Of a stretch of DNA of 5,240 nt, positions 1 through 5,240 are shown piece after piece. Source of the DNA: Bacillota bacterium (GTDB lineage Bacteria; Bacillota; Clostridia; Lachnospirales; Lachnospiraceae); assembly GCA_023398855.1 (NCBI GenBank), contig JAEWRS010000442.1:1-5240 (forward strand). Reading direction: 5' to 3'. Under the pieces are notes generated by a model that was not told the DNA's origin, did not search any database, and saw only the letters and a program-made list of their open reading frames with translations. The translations under genes and the position numbers were made by a program. Position 1 is the stretch's first letter, and the number at the start of each line of letters is the position of its first letter.

Positions 1-326
1 GAGTGATCTGCGCTTTGGTGCAGATATTAATGGATAACACAAAATTGATGCCCGGACGTATTATGGTCCTTTTGGTGGTGACGGGAAGCATTCTGGGAGC
101 ACTTGGAATCTATCAGCCCTTTGCTGACTGGGCCGGAGCCGGAGCCACAGTTCCCCTTCTGGGCTTTGGAAACACCTTATGGAAAGGTGTATGGAAGAGC
201 ATGGGAGAAGATGGTTTCCTGGGAATTTTTAAAGGAGGATTTACTGCCAGCGCAGTAGGAATCTCCGGGGCATTAATTTTTGGATATCTGGGATCTGTTA
301 TTTTTAAGCCCAAGATGAAGAGTTGA
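1..326 (+). CDS. spoVAE: Stage V sporulation protein AE (SpoVAE/SpoVAEb), 3' part
   Basis: This is the C-terminal 107 residues of a small membrane protein; the reading frame is open from base 3 and stops with TGA at 324-326. The family is about 116 residues long, so only around ten N-terminal residues lie to the left. The GTG at base 3 is an internal Val codon and not the start, because it aligns with the conserved Gly-x-Ile-Cys near the family N-terminus. Visible family marks are a DNTKLMPGRIMV stretch after the first helix, a GAGATVPLLGFG loop (about residues 46-57), a GIFKGGFTASAVGIS segment and a FKPK end. Hydrophobic stretches at about residues 20-37 and 83-101 are likely membrane helices. 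In Bacillus, SpoVA proteins sit in the spore inner membrane and move Ca-dipicolinate in during sporulation and out during germination. It is probably the last gene of a spoVAC-spoVAD-spoVAE operon, since a terminator follows 38 bases later; the upstream genes are inferred. Confidence 0.93.
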   Translation, partial: VICALVQILMDNTKLMPGRIMVLLVVTGSILGALGIYQPFADWAGAGATVPLLGFGNTLWKGVWKSMGEDGFLGIFKGGFTASAVGISGALIFGYLGSVIFKPKMKS

Positions 327-364
327 TGCAGCCAGAATCGTTATGATGAGCATACAGGTTAAAT

Positions 365-408
365 AAAAGAGCCAGAAAGGTTGATATGATAACCTTTCTG
401 GCTCTTTT
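365..408. terminator. Bidirectional rho-independent terminator shared by spoVAE and the convergent penicillin-binding protein gene
   Basis: An 18-bp perfect stem (365-382 pairing with 391-408) encloses an 8-base loop, GATATGAT. The central part of the stem, GAGCCAGAAAGGTT, is followed on the plus strand by TTTTGTGTTTTT. On the minus strand the same stem is followed by TCTTTTATTT, so both transcripts would end in a U-rich run. It lies 38 bases after the spoVAE stop and 6 bases after the stop of the minus-strand gene, which fits termination of both convergent units. Confidence 0.93.
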
Positions 409-414
409 GTGTTT

Positions 415-3066
415 TTAATAACCTCCCCAAGGCGGGGTCTGTGTTACACCGCCGGGACTTTGAGGAGTACTGCTTGGTCCGTATTGCGGGGGGATAGCGC
501 CGGGCGTTTCATAACTATCACCCGGAGGAAGGATGACGGAGTTGGCGGAATGGATGGTGCAGTAGCCTGGCATAGCGTATTTGGAATCATCGGTTGTTCC
601 TTCTTCTCCCGCGGGAATTGCCATGAATATGGCAGTAGTCCGTTCGGGGCAATAAGGAGTTGGCAGACGGTAGGACGTGGAGCAAACCGTGGCCCGTACA
701 TGGTTGTTGCAAACGTCCGTGGGAACCGTCCCCTTTGCAAAGAATTCTGTGTATACTGCATTGCCTCTGGGATCGTTGTTACAGATCCCGGATACTGCCA
801 GCTTGCCGGATTTCCGGCAGATCTGGGCGGTTTCTATGCTGTCAGGAACCGTAAAACCGGGATCAGACATTCCTTCATGGACCCTGGTCATGATTTTTCT
901 CCAGATTGCTTTGTGAAAGGAGGTTCCTCCGTTTTGTTTCGTGAGCTTCTGGTTGTCATCACAGCCAGCCCAGATACCGGCAGTATAATAAGGGGTAAAG
1001 CCTACAAACCAGATATCATTGTTAGCTGTGGTGGTTCCGCTTTTTCCTGCGGCCGACATGCCTGGAATATGTGCGGCAGCGCTGGTGGAACTGGGTCCTG
1101 CACTTGAAAACTTCCTGCTGCTTTCCATGGAATCTGCCATGGAATCGGTCAAGAGAAATGCGGTAGAATCCTTTAATACCCGGTGGGTTTCCGGTGTATT
1201 GTCAATTAATACCTTGCCGTCGTGGTCCAGAATTTTGGTAAAGAATATAGGATTTTTATATACCCCTCCGTTAGCTATGGTTGCAAATGCACCGGTCAGC
1301 TCTAAGTTGGAGACACCTGTGGTGATTCCGCCAAGGGCCAGGGCCGGGTTATAATCCGTGTCAGTTAAAGACGATATGCCGAAGTTTTTGGCATATTCCA
1401 CTCCCAGCTGAGGTGTTACCGTTTCCATCAGGCAGCGGACTGCCACGATGTTCATGGAATAGATGATTCCTTCCCTTATGCTGGAGTAACCTTGATAGCC
1501 TGAGCTGTACCAGTTGGAAAATGTCTTATTGCCCACCGTGAAAACGGAATCATAATAAACCGTTCCCAGGGTGGCGCCGCAGGTATCAATTGCAGGCGCA
1601 AAGGCTGTTAAGACCTTAAAGGTGGAGCCTGGCTGACGATAGGTGTTGCTGGCCCGGTTTAAGGTCAGGCTGGCAGTTTTCTGTCCACGTCCGCCGCTTA
1701 TAGCCTTTACTTCGCCTGTTTTCTGGTCCATGAGAACAAAGGAAGCCTGAGGCTGCAGCGTCTTGTGAAGGCTTTCTCCCAGAATGGTATCCTCTTCTTT
1801 TAAAAGATAAGCCTTGTATCCATTTATATCGGATTCAATTGCTTCTTCGGAATTATACAGGCCGTCATATTCGGAATCTCCGTTTGCCCTGTGGTATTGC
1901 TTTATGTTCTCCTGGGAGTAATGGGTGGTAGTTCCATCCTTGTGTGTAACGGAAAGTCTGTATTCTATGGAGTATCTGGCTGCAGAATAGTTTTCAGGAT
2001 TGTTGATTTCTTCGTCTACAATGGCCTGGAGCCTGGGATCCTGAGTTGTATAAATGGACAGGCCGCCGCTGTAAAGTAAATTGTGGGCCTGGGTATCCGT
2101 ATATCCCAACTGTTCCTTCATGGCTTTTTTCACCTGTTCCACCAGTTCATCCGTAAAATAACTGTACGGAGAAGAGGTTTCTTTTGTTACAGTATCAACA
2201 TTCTGAATTCTGGAATACACGTCGTCGGACAGGGCATGGTCCTCTTCTTCCTTAGTTATATACCCCTGGTCAAGCATGTATTGGAGTATAACCTTTTGCT
2301 TGTCCGAATTGGCCTTTTGTCCTGTAATTGGGTTGAATTTTGATGGGTTCTGGGTGATCCCTGCGAGGACAGCGCATTCTGATAAGGTTAAATCCGAAAC
2401 ATTTTTATTGAAATATCTCCTGGCAGCTACTTTGACTCCCAGGGAATTGTTACCCAGGTTAATGGTATTTAAATAATTAGTTATGATCTGCTCCTTGGAC
2501 ATGACTCCGTCCAGCTTGACGGCTAAAAACCATTCCTGCAGCTTTCTTTCCAGCCGCTCTCCAAAACTTTTTTCCATACCACCGCCGAATACGCTGTTTT
2601 TTATCAGCTGCTGGGTTATGGTACTTCCTCCGCCTGCTGTGGAATTGCCTGTGAGCACGCCTCTGACGGCACGCATAATAGAACGTAAATCAATTCCGTT
2701 ATGTTCCCAGAACCTGGAATCCTCATAAGATACAAATGCATTGACAAGATTCTTTGGAAGTTCCTCATAACTGGCCTCTTCCCTGTTGGAACCTGCGGTT
2801 ACCAGGGTTTCAGTGACGTTGCCGGCACTGTCATAGACCGTTGTAGCATATTCATTTGGAACAATGGTTGCAATATCCACTTCAGGAGCATTGTCTATAA
2901 TACCTTTTGCCATGCCCATGCAGACGCTTGCGACAACAATGCCGCCAAATAAGCACAGCACAAATAAGCTCTTTAAAAAGGCAAGAAAGACTTTTGTAGT
3001 GTATTTCCTTGCTTTTGAATTGGCAGATCTGATTTTTTTCTCTGTTGATTGTTTGCCGTAATTCAT
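415..3066 (-). CDS. Class A penicillin-binding protein (PBP1A family), bifunctional peptidoglycan glycosyltransferase/transpeptidase
   Basis: This 883-residue protein polymerises lipid II into glycan strands and cross-links their peptides outside the membrane. A basic cytoplasmic N-terminus (residues 1-25) precedes one signal-anchor helix (about 26-52). The GT51 glycosyltransferase domain (about 85-260) has all its motifs: EDSRFWEHNG at 115-124 (catalytic Glu115), GGSTITQQL at 146-154, RKLQE at 174-178 (second Glu, 178) and YLNTINLGNNSLGV at 198-211. The transpeptidase domain (about 440-730) carries STFK at 481-484 (acylated Ser481), SMN at 537-539 and KSGT at 675-678, so both activities should be intact. 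Residues of about 350-435 form a charged linker. The C-terminal part (about 745-840) is Cys-rich, and the tail (845-883) is Pro/Gly/Ser-rich and likely disordered. The ATG at 3066-3064 is chosen because AAAGGAGG (3080-3073) sits 6 bases upstream. The gene appears monocistronic, with its own promoter and terminator. It resembles ponA/pbpF-type enzymes, but which paralogue it is cannot be told, so no symbol is given. Confidence 0.96.
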   Translation of the reverse strand: MNYGKQSTEKKIRSANSKARKYTTKVFLAFLKSLFVLCLFGGIVVASVCMGMAKGIIDNAPEVDIATIVPNEYATTVYDSAGNVTETLVTAGSNREEASYEELPKNLVNAFVSYEDSRFWEHNGIDLRSIMRAVRGVLTGNSTAGGGSTITQQLIKNSVFGGGMEKSFGERLERKLQEWFLAVKLDGVMSKEQIITNYLNTINLGNNSLGVKVAARRYFNKNVSDLTLSECAVLAGITQNPSKFNPITGQKANSDKQKVILQYMLDQGYITKEEEDHALSDDVYSRIQNVDTVTKETSSPYSYFTDELVEQVKKAMKEQLGYTDTQAHNLLYSGGLSIYTTQDPRLQAIVDEEINNPENYSAARYSIEYRLSVTHKDGTTTHYSQENIKQYHRANGDSEYDGLYNSEEAIESDINGYKAYLLKEEDTILGESLHKTLQPQASFVLMDQKTGEVKAISGGRGQKTASLTLNRASNTYRQPGSTFKVLTAFAPAIDTCGATLGTVYYDSVFTVGNKTFSNWYSSGYQGYSSIREGIIYSMNIVAVRCLMETVTPQLGVEYAKNFGISSLTDTDYNPALALGGITTGVSNLELTGAFATIANGGVYKNPIFFTKILDHDGKVLIDNTPETHRVLKDSTAFLLTDSMADSMESSRKFSSAGPSSTSAAAHIPGMSAAGKSGTTTANNDIWFVGFTPYYTAGIWAGCDDNQKLTKQNGGTSFHKAIWRKIMTRVHEGMSDPGFTVPDSIETAQICRKSGKLAVSGICNNDPRGNAVYTEFFAKGTVPTDVCNNHVRATVCSTSYRLPTPYCPERTTAIFMAIPAGEEGTTDDSKYAMPGYCTIHSANSVILPPGDSYETPGAIPPQYGPSSTPQSPGGVTQTPPWGGY

Positions 3067-3088
3067 AGGAAACCTCCTTTACCGGTTT

Positions 3089-3117
3089 ATTATACCAAAA
3101 ATTGTCTTACAATTCAA
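3089..3117 (-). promoter_or_regulatory. Sigma-A-like promoter of the penicillin-binding protein gene
   Basis: Read on the minus strand, TTGAAT (3117-3112) and a perfect TATAAT (3094-3089) are separated by 17 bases. TGG just before the -10 (3097-3095) makes it an extended -10 (TGnTATAAT). The predicted start is near 3082, giving a leader of about 16 bases that holds little more than the AAAGGAGG ribosome binding site. The strong elements suggest steady vegetative expression. The start site is inferred. Confidence 0.83.
3100..3114. promoter_or_regulatory. Palindrome inside the penicillin-binding protein promoter, possible operator
   Basis: AATTGT (3100-3105) and ACAATT (3109-3114) form a perfect 6-bp inverted repeat around a 3-base centre. 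It fills much of the spacer between -10 and -35 and overlaps three bases of the -35, so a bound dimer would block RNA polymerase. I do not recognise it as the exact site of a known regulator: it lacks the TACAnnTGTA core of BlaI/MecI sites. The stem is A/T-rich and short, so chance is a real alternative. Confidence 0.35.
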
Positions 3118-3162
3118 CACTTACCATTTTAGGAGATAATCGGACAAAATATACATGAAAGC

Positions 3163-3191
3163 TTGCCTGAGTCCGTACTTTTGGATATAAT
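3163..3191 (+). promoter_or_regulatory. Sigma-A-like promoter of yigZ
   Basis: TTGCCT (3163-3168) and a perfect TATAAT (3186-3191) are separated by 17 bases. The predicted start is near 3198, leaving a leader of about 29 bases before the ATG at 3227. The promoter is divergent from that of the penicillin-binding protein gene; the two -35 boxes are about 45 bases apart and do not overlap. Confidence 0.75.
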
Positions 3192-3226
3192 GTAAGGAAT
3201 CGGTTAAAAGAAGGAATGAGGAAGTT

Positions 3227-3880
3227 ATGAGAAAGTCTTACAGGATTTTATATCAGGGAGGCTCAGGGGAGATTACAGAAAAAAAATCCCGGTTCATTGC
3301 CAGCTTAAGGCCAGTGGAAACAGAAGAGCAGGCACTGGCTTTTATAGAGGATACGAGAAAAAAGTATTGGAATGCAAGGCATAACTGCTACGCATGGATC
3401 ATAGGCAGGAACGGAGAAGAAAAGCGTTTAAGCGATGACGGAGAGCCAAGCCAGACAGCAGGAAAACCAATGATGGATGTGTTGGAAGGCGAGAAGCTTG
3501 TTAACCTCTGCGCAGTGGTGACCCGTTATTTTGGAGGAACACTTCTTGGCACAGGAGGTCTGGTAAGAGCATATTCCAGAGCAGTGCAGGAAGGGTTAGA
3601 GAGCTGTGTGGCTTTGACTGCAGAACCGGCGGTAAAGCTTTCTGTTACTACAGATTACAATGGCATAGGAAAGATCCAGTACCTCTTAGGGCAGCAGGAG
3701 ATAATAACCATTGATGTAGAATACACGGACCAGGTGAAGCTTGTGGCGTTGGTTCCTGATTCAGTCCTGAGCAAAGTTCAGACTGATATTACTGAGGTGA
3801 CAAACGGAAGAGCAGGGCTGCTTATGACAGGTGAAGTTTATTACGGCATTTTTAATAAAGAAGTGATTTTGCTGCCTTGA
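3227..3880 (+). CDS. yigZ: YigZ/YvyE family protein (IMPACT/UPF0029 N-terminal domain plus DUF1949)
   Basis: This complete 217-residue protein has the usual length and two-domain build of the YigZ family (YvyE in Bacillus). The N-terminal IMPACT/UPF0029 domain spans about residues 15-123. It includes the conserved RHNCYAWIIG (51-60), SDDGEPSQTAGKPM (69-82) and the family signature VVTRYFGGTLLGTGGLVRAY (97-116). The C-terminal DUF1949 domain, with a ferredoxin-like fold, spans about residues 135-195. There is no signal peptide or membrane segment, so it is cytoplasmic. The eukaryotic relative IMPACT/Yih1 regulates the eIF2-alpha kinase GCN2; the bacterial role is not established, and a link to RNA or translation is only suggested. 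The start codon follows a modest purine-rich site, AAGGAATGAGGAAG (3211-3224), not a canonical AGGAGG at ideal spacing. The gene is probably transcribed alone from the promoter at 3163-3191. The function remains unknown although the family assignment is firm. Confidence 0.94.
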   Translation: MRKSYRILYQGGSGEITEKKSRFIASLRPVETEEQALAFIEDTRKKYWNARHNCYAWIIGRNGEEKRLSDDGEPSQTAGKPMMDVLEGEKLVNLCAVVTRYFGGTLLGTGGLVRAYSRAVQEGLESCVALTAEPAVKLSVTTDYNGIGKIQYLLGQQEIITIDVEYTDQVKLVALVPDSVLSKVQTDITEVTNGRAGLLMTGEVYYGIFNKEVILLP

Positions 3881-3910
3881 CGTATATTGGGATGATTATA
3901 ATATCATGTC

Positions 3911-3955
3911 AAAAAAAAGAAAAATCTTGCATTATACAAAATAAGATGATATACT
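3911..3955 (+). promoter_or_regulatory. Predicted sigma-A-like promoter with upstream A-tract, driving the typA leader
   Basis: TTGCAT (3927-3932) and TATACT (3950-3955) are 17 bases apart, and TGA before the -10 (3947-3949) gives an extended -10. Eight A's then five A's (3911-3918 and 3920-3924) lie directly upstream of the -35, where an UP element would contact the RNA polymerase alpha subunit. The -35 matches the consensus at only three of six positions, so the extended -10 and A-tract would carry the strength. The predicted start is near 3962. Confidence 0.65.
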
Positions 3956-3961
3956 GAATAA

Positions 3962-4119
3962 TTGTGATAATGTAAATGAAACTAAGGGCAGATCAGGTCC
4001 TTAGTTTTTTATGATATGGAGCGTGATTGCCTGTATTATAAAAATGTACGTCGTCCGGTATCCCTTATGGCGGATGGAGTACATTCTTTGTTTAAAGAAG
4101 AGAAAGAAGAGTACATTTT
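3962..4119 (+). promoter_or_regulatory. Predicted typA 5' leader of about 158 bases
   Basis: No credible coding sequence lies here. From the predicted start near 3962 the leader holds the terminator-like hairpin (3979-4007). It also holds a 9-base direct repeat, GAGTACATT, at 4077-4085 and 4109-4117, and a small hairpin TTCTTT-GTTT-AAAGAA (4084-4099). The typA ribosome binding site is weak: only a purine run AAGAAGAG-like sequence (about 4103-4111) precedes the ATG. I do not recognise a known riboswitch or T-box; in particular there is no long conserved leader fold of that kind. The leader extent depends on the promoter prediction. Confidence 0.45.
3979..4010 (+). terminator. Rho-independent terminator or attenuator between yigZ and typA
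   Basis: AAACTAAGG (3979-3987) pairs perfectly with CCTTAGTTT (3999-4007). A G-U and a C-G pair can extend the stem inward to 11 bp, leaving a 7-base loop (3990-3996). Six T's (4005-4010) form the end of the stem and the U-run. It lies about 100 bases after the yigZ stop and could end that transcript. It also lies downstream of the predicted typA promoter, about 17 bases into that RNA, so it could act as an attenuator for typA. Confidence 0.78.
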
Positions 4120-5240
4120 ATGAAGATGAAGAGAGAAGACGTAAGAAATGTGGCGATTATTGCCCACGTCGACCATGGCAAAACAACGCTGGTGGATGCG
4201 CTGCTTAAGCAGAGCGGTATTTTCCGTGAGAATCAGGAAGTCATGGAGCGCGTCATGGATTCCAATGATATTGAGAGAGAACGGGGAATCACCATATTAT
4301 CCAAGAATACGGCTGTTCATTACAACGGAACCAAGATCAACATCATTGATACCCCTGGCCATGCGGATTTCGGCGGCGAGGTGGAGCGCGTTTTAAAGAT
4401 GGTAAATGGAGTGATCCTGGTTGTAGATGCCTATGAAGGCGTTATGCCCCAGACGAAGTTTGTACTTAGGAAAGCATTAGAGCTTGGCTTGTCTGTAGTG
4501 ACCTGCATTAATAAAATTGACCGTCCTGAGGCAAGACCTGAGGAGGTGGAGGAAGAGGTATTGGAGCTTCTCATGGATTTAGATGCCAGTGAAGAGCAAT
4601 TGGACTGTCCCTTTATCTATGCTTCTGCAAAAGCCGGCTTTGCCAAAATGGAGCTTGAAGAGGAAGAAGTAGACATGGGACCCCTGTTTAAGACTGTTAT
4701 TGACCATATACCGGCTCCTGAAGGCGATCCGGATGCATCCACCCAGCTGCTTATCAGTACCATTGATTACAATGAGTACGTTGGACGGATCGGCGTTGGC
4801 AAGGTGGACAATGGAAGAGTCAGAGTAAACCAGGAGTGTGTGATCGTTAACCACCATGATCCGGATAAATTCCGCAAGGTAAAAGTGGGGAAGCTGTACG
4901 AGTATGAAGGCCTTAACAAGGTGGAGGTCCAGGAGGCTACGATCGGCGCGATTGTTGCTATTTCAGGAATTTCTGATATTCATATCGGTGATACCCTCTG
5001 TTCTCCTGAAAACCCGGAAGCAATTCCTTTCCAGAAAATATCAGAGCCCACGATTGCAATGAATTTTATGGTAAATGACAGCCCTCTTGCCGGACAGGAA
5101 GGAAAGTATATTACTTCACGTCATATCAGGGAGCGCCTGTTCCGGGAATTGAATACTGACGTCAGTCTCCGTGTAGAAGAGACGGATTCTCCAGACTGCT
5201 TTAAGGTTTCCGGCCGCGGGGAGCTTCATCTGTCTGTTTT
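4120..5240 (+). CDS. typA: Translational GTPase TypA/BipA, 5' part
   Basis: The frame starts at ATG 4120 and stays open to the window end, giving 373 residues of a family usually about 600-615 long. The GTP-binding motifs are complete: AHVDHGKT (15-22, P-loop), RGIT (55-58, switch I), DTPGH (77-81), NKID (131-134) and SAK (169-171). The G domain covers about 1-200, the beta-barrel domain II about 205-295 and the start of domain III from about 307. The C-terminal EF-G-like domain V and the TypA-specific C-terminal domain lie beyond the edge. The short insert in the G domain, absence of an EF-G domain IV-like context and wording such as MKREDVRNVAIIAHVDHG and VMDSNDIERERGITI identify TypA over EF-G, LepA or Tet(M). 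TypA binds the 70S ribosome and helps 50S assembly and growth at low temperature or under stress. A second in-frame ATG at 4126 is possible, but 4120 has the better-placed purine-rich site. Confidence 0.96.
   Translation, partial: MKMKREDVRNVAIIAHVDHGKTTLVDALLKQSGIFRENQEVMERVMDSNDIERERGITILSKNTAVHYNGTKINIIDTPGHADFGGEVERVLKMVNGVILVVDAYEGVMPQTKFVLRKALELGLSVVTCINKIDRPEARPEEVEEEVLELLMDLDASEEQLDCPFIYASAKAGFAKMELEEEEVDMGPLFKTVIDHIPAPEGDPDASTQLLISTIDYNEYVGRIGVGKVDNGRVRVNQECVIVNHHDPDKFRKVKVGKLYEYEGLNKVEVQEATIGAIVAISGISDIHIGDTLCSPENPEAIPFQKISEPTIAMNFMVNDSPLAGQEGKYITSRHIRERLFRELNTDVSLRVEETDSPDCFKVSGRGELHLSV

Noticed and set aside
3..5. GTG at base 3 as the start of spoVAE
   Set aside because: Family alignment from memory puts this Val inside the conserved first helix; the true start lies about ten codons to the left of the window.
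409..1107. A 232-codon open frame on the plus strand
   Set aside because: It lies wholly antisense to the well-supported transpeptidase and C-terminal coding part of the penicillin-binding protein, has no ribosome binding site and its translation shows no recognisable domain. It is a by-product of the codon use of the real gene.
3141..3175. Inverted repeat CGGAC / GTCCG flanking the yigZ -35 box
   Set aside because: The arms are 5 bp and 25 bases apart, which is likely by chance and unlike a dimer operator or stable hairpin.
3892..3907. Palindrome-like ATGAT-TATAAT-ATCAT just after yigZ, as a terminator or promoter
   Set aside because: The stem is 5 bp and A/T-only apart from one pair, and is followed by A's rather than T's on the plus strand. 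The TATAAT within it has TTGACG only 14 bases upstream, too short for a sigma-A promoter.
4034..4042. TATTAT/TATAAA as an alternative typA -10 after the hairpin
   Set aside because: No sequence resembling TTGACA is present 16-18 bases upstream. It remains a weak alternative that start mapping would settle.
4011..4208. A 65-codon open frame starting just after the hairpin before typA
   Set aside because: It runs out of frame into the typA P-loop region, has no good ribosome binding site, and its product is a basic, low-complexity sequence without family resemblance. A leader peptide was considered, but the frame overlaps typA by about 90 bases.
4579..4857. A 92-codon open frame on the minus strand inside typA
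   Set aside because: It is antisense to clearly conserved TypA G-domain and domain II sequence, with no promoter or ribosome binding site seen.
1..5240. CRISPR array, tRNA, rRNA, insertion sequence, attachment site or defence/novel multi-gene system
   Set aside because: No spaced repeats, cloverleaf folds, transposase or integrase coding, or unexplained gene cluster were found; all the coding sequence belongs to known conserved families.

Overview
The window looks like ordinary chromosome from an endospore-forming Firmicute, most likely a clostridial lineage such as Lachnospiraceae (Lacrimispora or a related Clostridium cluster XIVa genus). The evidence is a SpoVAE sporulation protein, AGGAGG-type ribosome binding sites, vegetative sigma-A-like promoters with extended -10 elements, and protein wording typical of clostridia (for example a class A penicillin-binding protein with a Cys-rich, Pro/Gly-rich C-terminal tail). 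The genus is an inference from general protein resemblance; no marker here fixes it.

Layout: (1) 1-326, plus strand: the 3' part of spoVAE, probably the last gene of a spoVA operon that enters from the left. (2) 365-408: a perfect 18-bp hairpin, U-rich on both strands, which ends spoVAE and the convergent gene to its right. (3) 415-3066, minus strand: a complete 883-residue bifunctional class A penicillin-binding protein with all its glycosyltransferase and transpeptidase motifs. (4) 3067-3226: a compact divergent promoter region with one sigma-A-like promoter in each direction; the penicillin-binding protein promoter holds a 15-bp palindrome in its spacer. (5) 3227-3880, plus strand: a complete YigZ/YvyE (IMPACT/UPF0029 plus DUF1949) protein. 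(6) 3881-4119: a non-coding stretch with a promoter preceded by an A-tract, then a rho-independent-terminator-like hairpin about 17 nt downstream of the predicted start, then a leader with a 9-bp direct repeat and a small A/T hairpin. (7) 4120 to the window end, plus strand: the first 373 codons of typA (bipA), a translational GTPase.

The genes have largely independent housekeeping roles: spore dipicolinate uptake (spoVAE), peptidoglycan polymerisation and cross-linking (the penicillin-binding protein), an uncharacterised conserved protein possibly linked to translation (yigZ), and ribosome biogenesis or stress translation (typA). Only the divergent promoters and the shared terminator link neighbours physically. 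I found no mobile element, CRISPR array, tRNA, rRNA or defence system, and nothing that amounts to an undescribed system. The points most worth a second look are regulatory: the possible attenuator in the typA leader and the palindrome inside the penicillin-binding protein promoter.
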